DNA of 64,000 nt from DAOULT01 sp964646625 (GTDB lineage Bacteria > Chloroflexota > Anaerolineae > CAZYHC01). Made by a program: the position numbers and the translations under genes. Shown here piece after piece: positions 44,888 through 53,067 of this stretch (the stretch's first letter is position 1; each line of letters opens with the position of its first letter). Below the pieces are notes generated by a model. That model was not told the origin of the DNA. It saw only the letters and a list, made by a program, of their open reading frames with translations, and ran no database searches. The stretch lies in the NCBI GenBank assembly GCA_964646625.1, contig CAZYHC010000019.1, positions 1-64,000 of the forward strand, given 5' to 3'.

Positions 44888-46954
44888 GTGGAGAAATATC
44901 ACGATTTTGAGCTGCGGATATTTGAGAAGGAAGAAGAAGGCTACCCCGTCGAGGTCCATTACCCGGGAGAGGGCCACGCCAGGGGTATCCTGAACCTGGA
45001 CCCTGGCGAGGACAAGGCGCGCCCCGCCCTCCGCTTCCTGGCTGCCGACAAAACCGACGAGGCTCTGCTCCAGAACTTCGGCGCGCTGCTTTTCGAGAGG
45101 CTGTTTGCCGGAGACGTCCGGGACGCCCTGATGCTCAGCCTGGGGAGCGTCAGACGGAAGCAGGAGGGTCTGCGGCTGCGGCTGATCGTCGAACCGCCAG
45201 AGTTAGCTGCCCTGCCCTGGGAATATCTCTACGACCCAGGGGGAAAGTTCTTCCTGGCCACTTCGGCGGAGATTCCGCTTTCCCGTTACATCCACGTGGC
45301 GGAGCAAATCCCTCCCCCGACCGAGTTGCCCCTCAAGATACTGGTGGTCATCTCCTCGCCCAGCGACCTGGAGGCCCTGGGCGTGGATGAAGAAAAGGGC
45401 TGGATCCAGCAAGCCCTCAACAAGCTGGACGAGGAAAGGAAGGTGGAGTTGGAGGTCCTGTCCTCGGCCACGCGCCAGGAAATCCGCTCCCGGTTGGAAA
45501 GCGGCGGCTACCACGTCTTTCACTTCATCGGGCACGGCGATTTCTACCGCAACCGGGGCTACCTGGCCCTGATCGACGAGACCAGCGGGCGGGCCGATTG
45601 GATGGACGAGGAGGATTTCAGAGATTTTTTCCTGGGCTACCGCACGGTGCGCCTGGTGGTGCTGAACGCCTGTCGCGGGGCGCAGACCTCCAGCCGCGAG
45701 GCCCTGGTGGGCACCGCGCCGCGGCTGGTGCAACGTGGGGTGCCGGCGGTGGTAGCCATGCGCTACGACATCGCCGACGAGACGGCCATCCTGTTCTCCA
45801 GAACTTTTTACGGTTCTCTGGCCGAAGGGCAGCCAGTCGATGTAGCCATGTCCACGACCAGAAGGGCCATCTGGCAGGACATCGGGCGCCATCGGCGGGA
45901 TTTTGGTCAGCCTGTGCTGTTCATGCGCATCGAAGATGGGATCATCGCCACCTTCAAGTCCGTAACGGACGAACTGGAGGGCTTTTTGCAGACCTTCATC
46001 CCACGCTACAAAGCCCTCCTGGAGTGGAAGGGATTGCACGCCCATTTGCAGAGTTTCGAAAGACTTTTCTTTCTGGTCCGCGATAAAGTGCATGGTAAAG
46101 GGCCGGCCGCCATCCAACCTTACCTCCCATCCCTGAAAGAAGAATGGGATCGCTGCGAAAGATTCATCGAGGACGAACTGGCCTTCTTCGCCGCAGAGGT
46201 CGAGCACATAGATAAGAACTGGCTGACTAAAATGAGAGAGGCCAAGCAGAGGGTGGGTGGCGCTCTCTCGGAAGCCGGGAGGACAACGGATGCGGTCAGA
46301 GTAAATTTTCAGCTTTTGTACGAGAGCGTGAGCTATTTACACTACGACTGTTTGCAAAAATATCTCGTTCTCGCCAACGCCCAGCTTCTAAAAGCCAAAA
46401 TGGACCTGGCCGAGTTGGGCCACAAACTAACCGAGACCGGCCGCCAGCTCGGCGACGGAGCAGGGCCGGAGGGCACTTCCAGGCTGATCAATTTGCGCCG
46501 GGACATCCAGACCTGTATCGAGGCTCAGGAACGCTTGATGGGATGCCTGGACCTGCACAATGAGTTCCAAAAGCTACACGATGGCTTCCTTCCTCTCTAT
46601 GACACAGTGGTTCCGCACCAAAGCGCCGCTCAACTTAGCCGGGACGCTCAGCAGGCGATCCAGCAGGTGACAATGAACATATGGCGCCCTTACAACAGCA
46701 GCACCCTCGAACCCTTTATCACTGCTTATTCAGCCACTAGAGATGAGTGGATGACGGAGATATCAGTGGGTAGAAAACAGCTAGATGGTGCGCTACGTGC
46801 AGAGGATTTCAGTTTCAATTTTCTCAGGGACTCGGTTAAAGAATGGCAATATACCATATCCAGAAATCTGTTACGGACCGATCGGGAGTTAAAAACCTTA
46901 GCCGAAAAGTTGGATGACCAGTACCAGGCGTTGCGAAAGGAGTTGGAAATATGA
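44888..46954 (+). CDS. CHAT-domain caspase-like protease, N-terminal CHAT with helical tail
   Basis: 688 residues from GTG 44888 (the frame also opens with an ATG at 44846 that lacks a ribosome site). The CHAT domain fills about the first 370 residues. Catalytic His216 is in FHFIGHGDF and Cys262 in VVLNACRGAQ. Around them are LPWEYLYDP and FSRTFYGSLAEGQPVDVA, typical of CHAT. The last 320 residues are long helices with few known motifs. CHAT proteins are cysteine proteases, often activated by partner proteins in conflict systems. The stop overlaps the TIR gene start by four bases. I infer that it is an effector or activator in this operon. Confidence 0.85.
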   Translation: MEKYHDFELRIFEKEEEGYPVEVHYPGEGHARGILNLDPGEDKARPALRFLAADKTDEALLQNFGALLFERLFAGDVRDALMLSLGSVRRKQEGLRLRLIVEPPELAALPWEYLYDPGGKFFLATSAEIPLSRYIHVAEQIPPPTELPLKILVVISSPSDLEALGVDEEKGWIQQALNKLDEERKVELEVLSSATRQEIRSRLESGGYHVFHFIGHGDFYRNRGYLALIDETSGRADWMDEEDFRDFFLGYRTVRLVVLNACRGAQTSSREALVGTAPRLVQRGVPAVVAMRYDIADETAILFSRTFYGSLAEGQPVDVAMSTTRRAIWQDIGRHRRDFGQPVLFMRIEDGIIATFKSVTDELEGFLQTFIPRYKALLEWKGLHAHLQSFERLFFLVRDKVHGKGPAAIQPYLPSLKEEWDRCERFIEDELAFFAAEVEHIDKNWLTKMREAKQRVGGALSEAGRTTDAVRVNFQLLYESVSYLHYDCLQKYLVLANAQLLKAKMDLAELGHKLTETGRQLGDGAGPEGTSRLINLRRDIQTCIEAQERLMGCLDLHNEFQKLHDGFLPLYDTVVPHQSAAQLSRDAQQAIQQVTMNIWRPYNSSTLEPFITAYSATRDEWMTEISVGRKQLDGALRAEDFSFNFLRDSVKEWQYTISRNLLRTDRELKTLAEKLDDQYQALRKELEI

Positions 46955-49900
46955 GAGCTCAAATTTTCCTCAGTTACGGACGGGAAGATAGAGAAAAGGT
47001 AGAGAGTCTTTATCGAAAACTGTCCGAGGCAGGGTTCAAACCCTGGATGGACCCCAAAGACCTCCTCCCAGGAGAAAAATGGGACACCGCTATCCAAGAA
47101 GCTATCCAGCGCTCTGATTTCTTCCTGGTGTGCCTGTCAGCCTACTCGATAGACAAAAAAGGTTGGTTTCAGAAGGAAATTCAACTGGCTCTGGATGTAT
47201 GGCAGGAAAAAGCGGATAGGGCTATCTATCTTATTCCAGTGCGGCTGGAAGATTGTGAGGTGCCGGAAGTCCTGCATACTTTCCAGTGGATAAATCTCTT
47301 TGAAGAAGATGGCTGGACACAGTTAGTAAAAGCTATAAAGGTAGGGACGGAGCGCCTGAAACCACCTACATTTGAATCTTTGCGGCAGCGCCACACCGAA
47401 TTTATGGAGGAAATGGCGGCCGTGGAGGATCGTTCCACGCTGGCGCCAGAGGTCGAAGCCTTTATCCTGGAGACCCGTAAGGCCGGGACTCACATAGCCA
47501 GGAGCGAGGAGCGGGATATCCTGAAGGGCATCTTGAATTTCTGGGCGGGATTTGTTTTCGAGCAAACGGGGGAATACCCCGACACCGATTTGTACCCTTC
47601 GGAACAGCCCGTCACATACCAGCAGCAGACTATAAGGATACCCGTGACCAGCGTTGATGTAGAAAGCGGCGAGGTTTTTATACAAAGCGCTCAGGTGGCT
47701 CCACCCCCTCCTGCCAGACGGGTAGACATTTTAACGGTATTCCTGGTGGTGGTCTCGTTGCTGATTCTGACCGCATCGGTTTGGAACGCTTTGCAGAGAG
47801 CTGGCCCCCCGCCTGTGCCAGCGGTGATGATGGCCGCCGGCCCTGAAGTTGTTACCGGGCCAGCCAGACCAGGGGAAATGCTGGTTATCCTGGCCCGCTT
47901 TGAAGGCGCTGGCCCCTTTGGCCCAATCGTGGATGGAGATCAGGTACAGGCCCAGATGCAGGCTCAGGTGGACATCCAGGCCCTTGAGGCTGAGAAGTGG
48001 GAGGAGGATAACCCTGCCACCGTCCTGCTGAAGGAGGTGCAGAAGCGTCTGAGCCAGGCGGATGCCGAGGAGATCGAAAATCAGCGCTTCTGGCTCTATT
48101 CCGAGGTGATCACCACCACCAGGCGGGCGCTGGATATCGGGGAGTTAAATGGGGCCACCCTGGTCGTCTGGGGAAAGTTTGAAGGCTCGGACATAACGGT
48201 CAATTTCCAGACGGTAAAAGATAGAAGCGCGGAACTGACGGCTGAAACGCGGGCCCTGGAAAACGTGCTTCCCATCTGCTCCTTGCGCGCCGACGTGGGG
48301 CAGGGGGGGCTTGCCTACCTGACCGACGCCGTCCTGGGACAGTTGTATTATTGGGCCGGTCGTTATAACACAGCCCACAAGCTCCTGACCGCGGCCCTGC
48401 AAAATGTGCCTGAAATGGCGGTGGGCACCTGGGGCGAAGAGGACCTCTACTTCTACCTGGGGCTGGCTAATCTCGATGCGCCGACGCCTGACTATGATGC
48501 GGCTATGGCACAATACAGCCAGGCTATTGATATTTACAAAGTAAAGACTCAAGAAGGAGTGGCCTGCACCTCTCCACAGACTACCACCGTTCAGATCTGC
48601 TCCAGGCTGGGCGGGGCCTACAACAACCGGGGCCTGGCTAACGCGGCCCTGAAAAGGTATGAAGATGCCCTCGAGAGTTACACCGCAGCTCTCAGCATCG
48701 TCGTGAGCGCCGCACACCTTTACCAGGCCCATAACAACCTGGCGATAGTCTACGAGGCCAAAGGACAACAAGAACAGGCCGAAGAGGAGTATCGGGTGGC
48801 GGCTGCGGCCAACTGGCCCCAGGTGTATCAAAACTGGGGAAACTCGTACTTCCACTACGGGGATTACCAGGGAGCAGTAGCAGCCTACAGCCAGGTTATC
48901 ACCCTTACCGCCCGTTTTGCTCTGACCTACATGAACCGGGGCAACGCTCACTTTAACCTGGGGAATGAGTATCGAGAAGCCGCTGAGGAGAACAAAGCCC
49001 TTGAGCACTATAGTAAAGCCCTCGAGGACTACAGTAGGGTCATCGAACTGGCTCCCGACCATGCGGAGGCTTATTACAGCAGGGGCACGGTCTATAAGCT
49101 GCTGGGCGAAAGAGAAAAGGCCATGGGCGACTTCGCACAATACCTGGACCTGGCTCCCGACGGGCCTGGTCGTCTCCAGGCCGAAGCCTACCTGCGCAAA
49201 AGGCCCCCTGGAGAGGGCATCGTCTTCGTCTCCGACCGTGATGGCTATTGGGCCATATACGAGATGAACAACGACGGCACCAACCAGGTGCGGCTCAGCG
49301 ACGGCACCACCGACGATCAGCATCCGGCTACCTCGCCTGCTGGTAACCGGATCGTGTACGTCGCCAGTCCGATCGTCACCGATACCTCTGCCAGCCGGGG
49401 GAGGGCTGGCACCGACCTGTACATCATGAATCTCATAGATAATACCAGGAAGCCCTTCGCCGGAAGCTACCTTACCGACGACGGCGATCCCTCCTGGTCG
49501 CCCGACGAGAAATGGATCGTCTGCAATTCCTATCAGTGGAATAACGATGGACAATACATCCACGTCCTGAATAGCAAGAACGGGGCGCGGCAAGTCCTGC
49601 TCGAAGAGCTCACCGACGTCAGCAGCCCGGCCTGGTCGCCTGGCGGAAATAAAATTGCCTTCGCCTCTACCCGGCGTGGCAACTGGGACATTTACGTGAT
49701 GGAAGTGGAAGTGGAGGAAACCAGGGGACGGGAGCAGGTCAAAGCGGGAAAGGTCTACACCCTGACCTTTAATCCGGCCGACGACTGGGCCCCGGCCTGG
49801 TCGCCCGATGGGAAGTGGCTGGCCTTCACCTCCAACAGGGACGGAAACCCCGAAATATACGTGGTGAACAGCAAGGGAGGCGAACTCAGGCGGCTGACCA

Positions 49901-50079
49901 ATAACCCGGCCGGCGATTATCAACCGAGCTGGTCGTCCGACGGCCGCGTCGTCTTCTACTCCGACCGCGACGGCAACCGCGAGATATACGTCATGGGCGG
50001 AGAGGGGACGGACCAGACCCGTCTGACCTATAATGAATACGAAGATATAAGCCCGGTCTGGACTACAAGGTATAAATAA
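46951..50079 (+). CDS. TIR domain - transmembrane - TPR - beta-propeller protein
   Basis: 1042 residues. Residues 1-130 are a TIR domain (IFLSYGREDREKVESLYRKL, LSAYSIDKKGWFQKEI). Glu76 sits where NADase TIR domains have their catalytic Glu. A membrane segment lies at about 258-282. A middle domain (EMLVILARFEGAGPFG) precedes several TPRs (about 440-740). From about 750 to the end are PD40/TolB-like propeller repeats with recurrent SDRDG.. and WSPDGKW motifs. If the N-terminus is cytoplasmic, the TPR and propeller are outside. It resembles a sensor with an NAD-degrading effector, which is inference. The Glu is not tested here. Confidence 0.8.
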   Translation: MRAQIFLSYGREDREKVESLYRKLSEAGFKPWMDPKDLLPGEKWDTAIQEAIQRSDFFLVCLSAYSIDKKGWFQKEIQLALDVWQEKADRAIYLIPVRLEDCEVPEVLHTFQWINLFEEDGWTQLVKAIKVGTERLKPPTFESLRQRHTEFMEEMAAVEDRSTLAPEVEAFILETRKAGTHIARSEERDILKGILNFWAGFVFEQTGEYPDTDLYPSEQPVTYQQQTIRIPVTSVDVESGEVFIQSAQVAPPPPARRVDILTVFLVVVSLLILTASVWNALQRAGPPPVPAVMMAAGPEVVTGPARPGEMLVILARFEGAGPFGPIVDGDQVQAQMQAQVDIQALEAEKWEEDNPATVLLKEVQKRLSQADAEEIENQRFWLYSEVITTTRRALDIGELNGATLVVWGKFEGSDITVNFQTVKDRSAELTAETRALENVLPICSLRADVGQGGLAYLTDAVLGQLYYWAGRYNTAHKLLTAALQNVPEMAVGTWGEEDLYFYLGLANLDAPTPDYDAAMAQYSQAIDIYKVKTQEGVACTSPQTTTVQICSRLGGAYNNRGLANAALKRYEDALESYTAALSIVVSAAHLYQAHNNLAIVYEAKGQQEQAEEEYRVAAAANWPQVYQNWGNSYFHYGDYQGAVAAYSQVITLTARFALTYMNRGNAHFNLGNEYREAAEENKALEHYSKALEDYSRVIELAPDHAEAYYSRGTVYKLLGEREKAMGDFAQYLDLAPDGPGRLQAEAYLRKRPPGEGIVFVSDRDGYWAIYEMNNDGTNQVRLSDGTTDDQHPATSPAGNRIVYVASPIVTDTSASRGRAGTDLYIMNLIDNTRKPFAGSYLTDDGDPSWSPDEKWIVCNSYQWNNDGQYIHVLNSKNGARQVLLEELTDVSSPAWSPGGNKIAFASTRRGNWDIYVMEVEVEETRGREQVKAGKVYTLTFNPADDWAPAWSPDGKWLAFTSNRDGNPEIYVVNSKGGELRRLTNNPAGDYQPSWSSDGRVVFYSDRDGNREIYVMGGEGTDQTRLTYNEYEDISPVWTTRYK

Positions 50080-50097
50080 AGAGCAGCAAACGGCAAG

Positions 50098-52776
50098 ATG
50101 ACAAACCCTTACGTTATAGATGGCCCCCTAAGCGACGAAATATACGGACGGGAAGACGTTTTCGATTTTGTACGGGAGGCGCTGAACGCTTCCAACTCCG
50201 CCTCCAATTCCTTCTCCAATTCCATAGTGGTGCTTTTTGGTGGACGGCGTATGGGCAAAACTTCCGTCCTGCGTCAACTTCCCCGCCGCCTGCCCTCTAA
50301 CTTTCATCCCGTCTACTTCGATCTGGAAGGTAAAGCTCGCCTGAGCCTGGACGAAGTGCTCTATGAACTGGCCCGCGCCGTAGTCGGCTCGCTTAACTCC
50401 TCCATACCTGAAGGGACGACCTTCGATAGCGATTTCTTCCGCCGTCGCTTCTTGCCCGGCATTTGCCGTGCTCTGGGCCAGAAACGTCTGCTCTTCCTGC
50501 TGGACGAGTTCGATGTCCCAGAAAAAGACGCGGAGGGAGAGGGAGAAGGAAACGGGGGCCCTGACCTGGCCCTGGCCACGTTCTTTCCCTACCTCCAACG
50601 CCTGAGCGCCGACGAGCCGGGGCTGGCCTTTGTCCTGGCTGTCGGTCGCCGCTCCGAGGAATTGCCCGTTAACGTGCGTTCCATCTTCCCGGCTGCTTCT
50701 TTCAAGGGGCTTTCCCTCCTGGAACGAGAGGAGGCCCTTCAGTTGATCGGCAGGGCCGGTATCTTCGAGGAGGAGGCCAGCGAACGTATCTTGTCCCTGA
50801 CCGGGGGGCATCCCTATCTCACCCAGTTGGTATGTTACGAGCTTTACGAGCGTCAGGCAAACGGCGAACGTTCGTCGTGCCCGGCCACCGTAGCCGAGGT
50901 GGAGGCGGCCCTCGACCACGCCCTGGAGCGAGGCCAGGAAGGGTTGACCTGGATGTGGGAGGGCTGGCCCCCGGCGGAGCGGATCGTCCTGTCTGCCGTG
51001 GTCCACGTCACCAGCCAGGGCCAGGTGGCTACTGAGGAGCGTCTGAGGGAGGTCCTGTGGAGCCATGGCCTGCCGCGCCTGAGCCTGGAACTGACCAGCG
51101 CCCCCGGCGTGTTGGTCGGGTGGGGGATGCTCGAATCGGGTCGGGAAGAGGAAAATGGTTATCGAGTGCCCATCGAGTTGCTGGGTGACTGGATCGCTGA
51201 CCGTCATCCTTTACAGGAGGTGGTGTGCCACGTCGATCTCACCAGCGGGAGGGCCAGACGGAGCCAGGCGGCCGCCCGCCGGGCCCACCTGGCCGGCGAT
51301 CTTCAGGGCGCGGTCGAGAGCTATGGCCGGGCATTGGCGGCCAATCCTCACTACCTTGAGGCCCGGCTGGGTCTGGCCCAGGCCCTTTATGAACAGGGCG
51401 ATCTGGCCGCAGCCGTGACTGAATACGAACGGGCCTGCGAAAAGGCGGCTGGCACCTCTAAAGCGCCGACCATCCTGGAAAGGCTGCTCCTGACCCGCAT
51501 GGCCTACGGCCAGCAGTTGGAGCGAGAAGGGATGATCGACCAGGCGCAGGAACAGTACAGGCGCGTTCTGGCCGTAGCTCGTAATCCTCGCCATTGTAGT
51601 AACGACTTCAGTCGTTACTACGGCGAGGCCGGGGAACGGCTGGCCGAGCTCCTGCTGGCTCAAGGCGAAGAGCACCTGGCGGCCCGTCGTTTCGACAAAG
51701 CCCTGGCCGTCTTCCACGAGCTTTTGGAGCTAAGGCCCGAAGATGATGAACTGAAGGCCCGAATAGCGGATATCACCGCCCGCCAGGAGGCGCGGCTGTC
51801 CTGGGTGAGGCCCAGGTGGGCGGGATTTGGCCGCAGGGAGCTCGTTGGTTGGGTCATTCTGATGGTGGGCCTGCTGGCTATGGGAGGATTCTTTTACACC
51901 TTCTCGCGGCGGGCCGCGGCCGTGTTGCCCACACCCACTCATAGCCGGGCGGCTCTGGCTCCCTCGTCCTCGCCGACGGCCACCGTGTCGCAGCCCCTGA
52001 CCTTTACGCCTTCCCCCTCGCCTACTCCCACGCCCACAAAGGTGGCTACCTCCACCCCTTCGCTGACCCCTACCTCTGAACCAATGGTCACCATCAAAGC
52101 CAGAACCTTGCGGGTGCGCAGCGGCCCTGGCACCGAGTACGACGTGGTAGCCAGGCTGGAAGAGGGCGATAGGGTGATGGTGCAGGGCAAAAACGAGCGC
52201 GGAGACTGGCTGAAAATCTTGCTGTCCGATGACAGGGAGGGTTGGGTAGCCACAGAGTTTGTGGAGATAACCGTCGGGGCCGAGGCTATCCCTGTGGTGG
52301 ACACTCCTCCTCCCCCCACCAAACCGCCAGAATCGCCCACTCCGGCGGAAACTCCTACGGACACGCCTACATCTACCCTGACTCCCACCCCGACCAAAAC
52401 GCCTACCGCGACGCCGACCCCTTTCCCCACCTATCCTGCCCCGCGTCTGCTCGAACCTGAAAACGAGCGTCACTTTTCCGGGGAGGGAGCCAGAATAGAG
52501 CTACGCTGGCAGCCGGTGGGCTCTCTGGCCGAGGACGAATGGTATGGGGTGAACCTGTGGTATGTGCACTTTGGGGAGAAAACCAGCACCGGGGCCTGGG
52601 TCAAGGAGACGCGGTGGCGCGTGCCACAGGAATTGGCCGGCCAGGCCGATGAGCCGGACCGTGCTTATCACTGGGAGGTGGTGGTGGTGCGTCAGTTCGG
52701 CGCTAACCGGGATGGCAGCAAGAAGGGGGTAGCCGTCAGTTCGCCCAGCCTGACGAGGACTTTCTACTGGCGTTGA
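50098..52776 (+). CDS. ATPase (STAND/AAA-like) - TPR - transmembrane - SH3b - Ig/FN3-like protein
   Basis: 892 residues, 18 nt after the TIR gene. Walker A GGRRMGKTSV (about 46-54) and Walker B LLFLLDEFDV are intact. A short Asn/Ser insert (12-nt tandem repeats, 50191-50226) precedes Walker A. TPRs occupy about 385-565. A membrane segment (about 580-602) is followed by Thr/Pro linkers, an SH3b domain (KARTLRVRSGPGTEYDVVAR) and a C-terminal beta domain (PAPRLLEPENERHF). An intragenic palindrome (51586-51628) is inserted near the end of the TPR part. I read it as a switch ATPase with an outside sensing module. Confidence 0.82.
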   Translation: MTNPYVIDGPLSDEIYGREDVFDFVREALNASNSASNSFSNSIVVLFGGRRMGKTSVLRQLPRRLPSNFHPVYFDLEGKARLSLDEVLYELARAVVGSLNSSIPEGTTFDSDFFRRRFLPGICRALGQKRLLFLLDEFDVPEKDAEGEGEGNGGPDLALATFFPYLQRLSADEPGLAFVLAVGRRSEELPVNVRSIFPAASFKGLSLLEREEALQLIGRAGIFEEEASERILSLTGGHPYLTQLVCYELYERQANGERSSCPATVAEVEAALDHALERGQEGLTWMWEGWPPAERIVLSAVVHVTSQGQVATEERLREVLWSHGLPRLSLELTSAPGVLVGWGMLESGREEENGYRVPIELLGDWIADRHPLQEVVCHVDLTSGRARRSQAAARRAHLAGDLQGAVESYGRALAANPHYLEARLGLAQALYEQGDLAAAVTEYERACEKAAGTSKAPTILERLLLTRMAYGQQLEREGMIDQAQEQYRRVLAVARNPRHCSNDFSRYYGEAGERLAELLLAQGEEHLAARRFDKALAVFHELLELRPEDDELKARIADITARQEARLSWVRPRWAGFGRRELVGWVILMVGLLAMGGFFYTFSRRAAAVLPTPTHSRAALAPSSSPTATVSQPLTFTPSPSPTPTPTKVATSTPSLTPTSEPMVTIKARTLRVRSGPGTEYDVVARLEEGDRVMVQGKNERGDWLKILLSDDREGWVATEFVEITVGAEAIPVVDTPPPPTKPPESPTPAETPTDTPTSTLTPTPTKTPTATPTPFPTYPAPRLLEPENERHFSGEGARIELRWQPVGSLAEDEWYGVNLWYVHFGEKTSTGAWVKETRWRVPQELAGQADEPDRAYHWEVVVVRQFGANRDGSKKGVAVSSPSLTRTFYWR
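51586..51628 (+). repeat. Palindromic repeat inserted in-frame in the ATPase gene
   Basis: GTAGTAACGACT (51596-51607) and AGTCGTTACTAC (51610-51621) pair perfectly with a 2-nt spacer. CCTCGCC/GGCGAGG form an outer stem. It encodes RHCSNDFSRYY inside a TPR linker, so the frame is kept. The core resembles palindromes known in various bacterial genomes. Confidence 0.6.
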
Positions 52777-52851
52777 GCGACCAATCAAACTCCCACCCTA
52801 AAAGCTGGTAGTCTCCTCCAATTGCGTTGAGGCAAACCCGACTTGCCATTT

Positions 52852-52920
52852 TACCGCAGAGACCGCCGAGAACGCTGAGAAAATTGATAAATCTCTGCGA
52901 ACTCTGCGTGCTCTGCGGTA
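52852..52920. repeat. Intergenic palindromic repeat, copy 2
   Basis: Outer arms TACCGCAGAG and CTCTGCGGTA, 69 bp, with internal GAGA/CTCTGCG words. It is of the same family as 1343-1410. The element sits between the ATPase gene and the second CHAT gene. An 11-bp direct repeat CCTAAAAGCTG (52797-52807 and 52954-52964) flanks a 146-bp segment that contains it, like a target-site duplication. The remaining gap to 53067 also has the palindrome CTGAGCGCGCTCAG (53006-53019). Confidence 0.7.
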
Positions 52921-53067
52921 GAGAAAAGTCATCAACATGAAAGAGGGGGATCACCTAAAAGCTGAAGCCATCCAAATCTTGCTCTCTAGACGTTTTGGAG
53001 CGCGCCTGAGCGCGCTCAGCTATCGGCCTGGGAATTGATTTCCAGGCCATAGATGGAGGTGAGAGAA

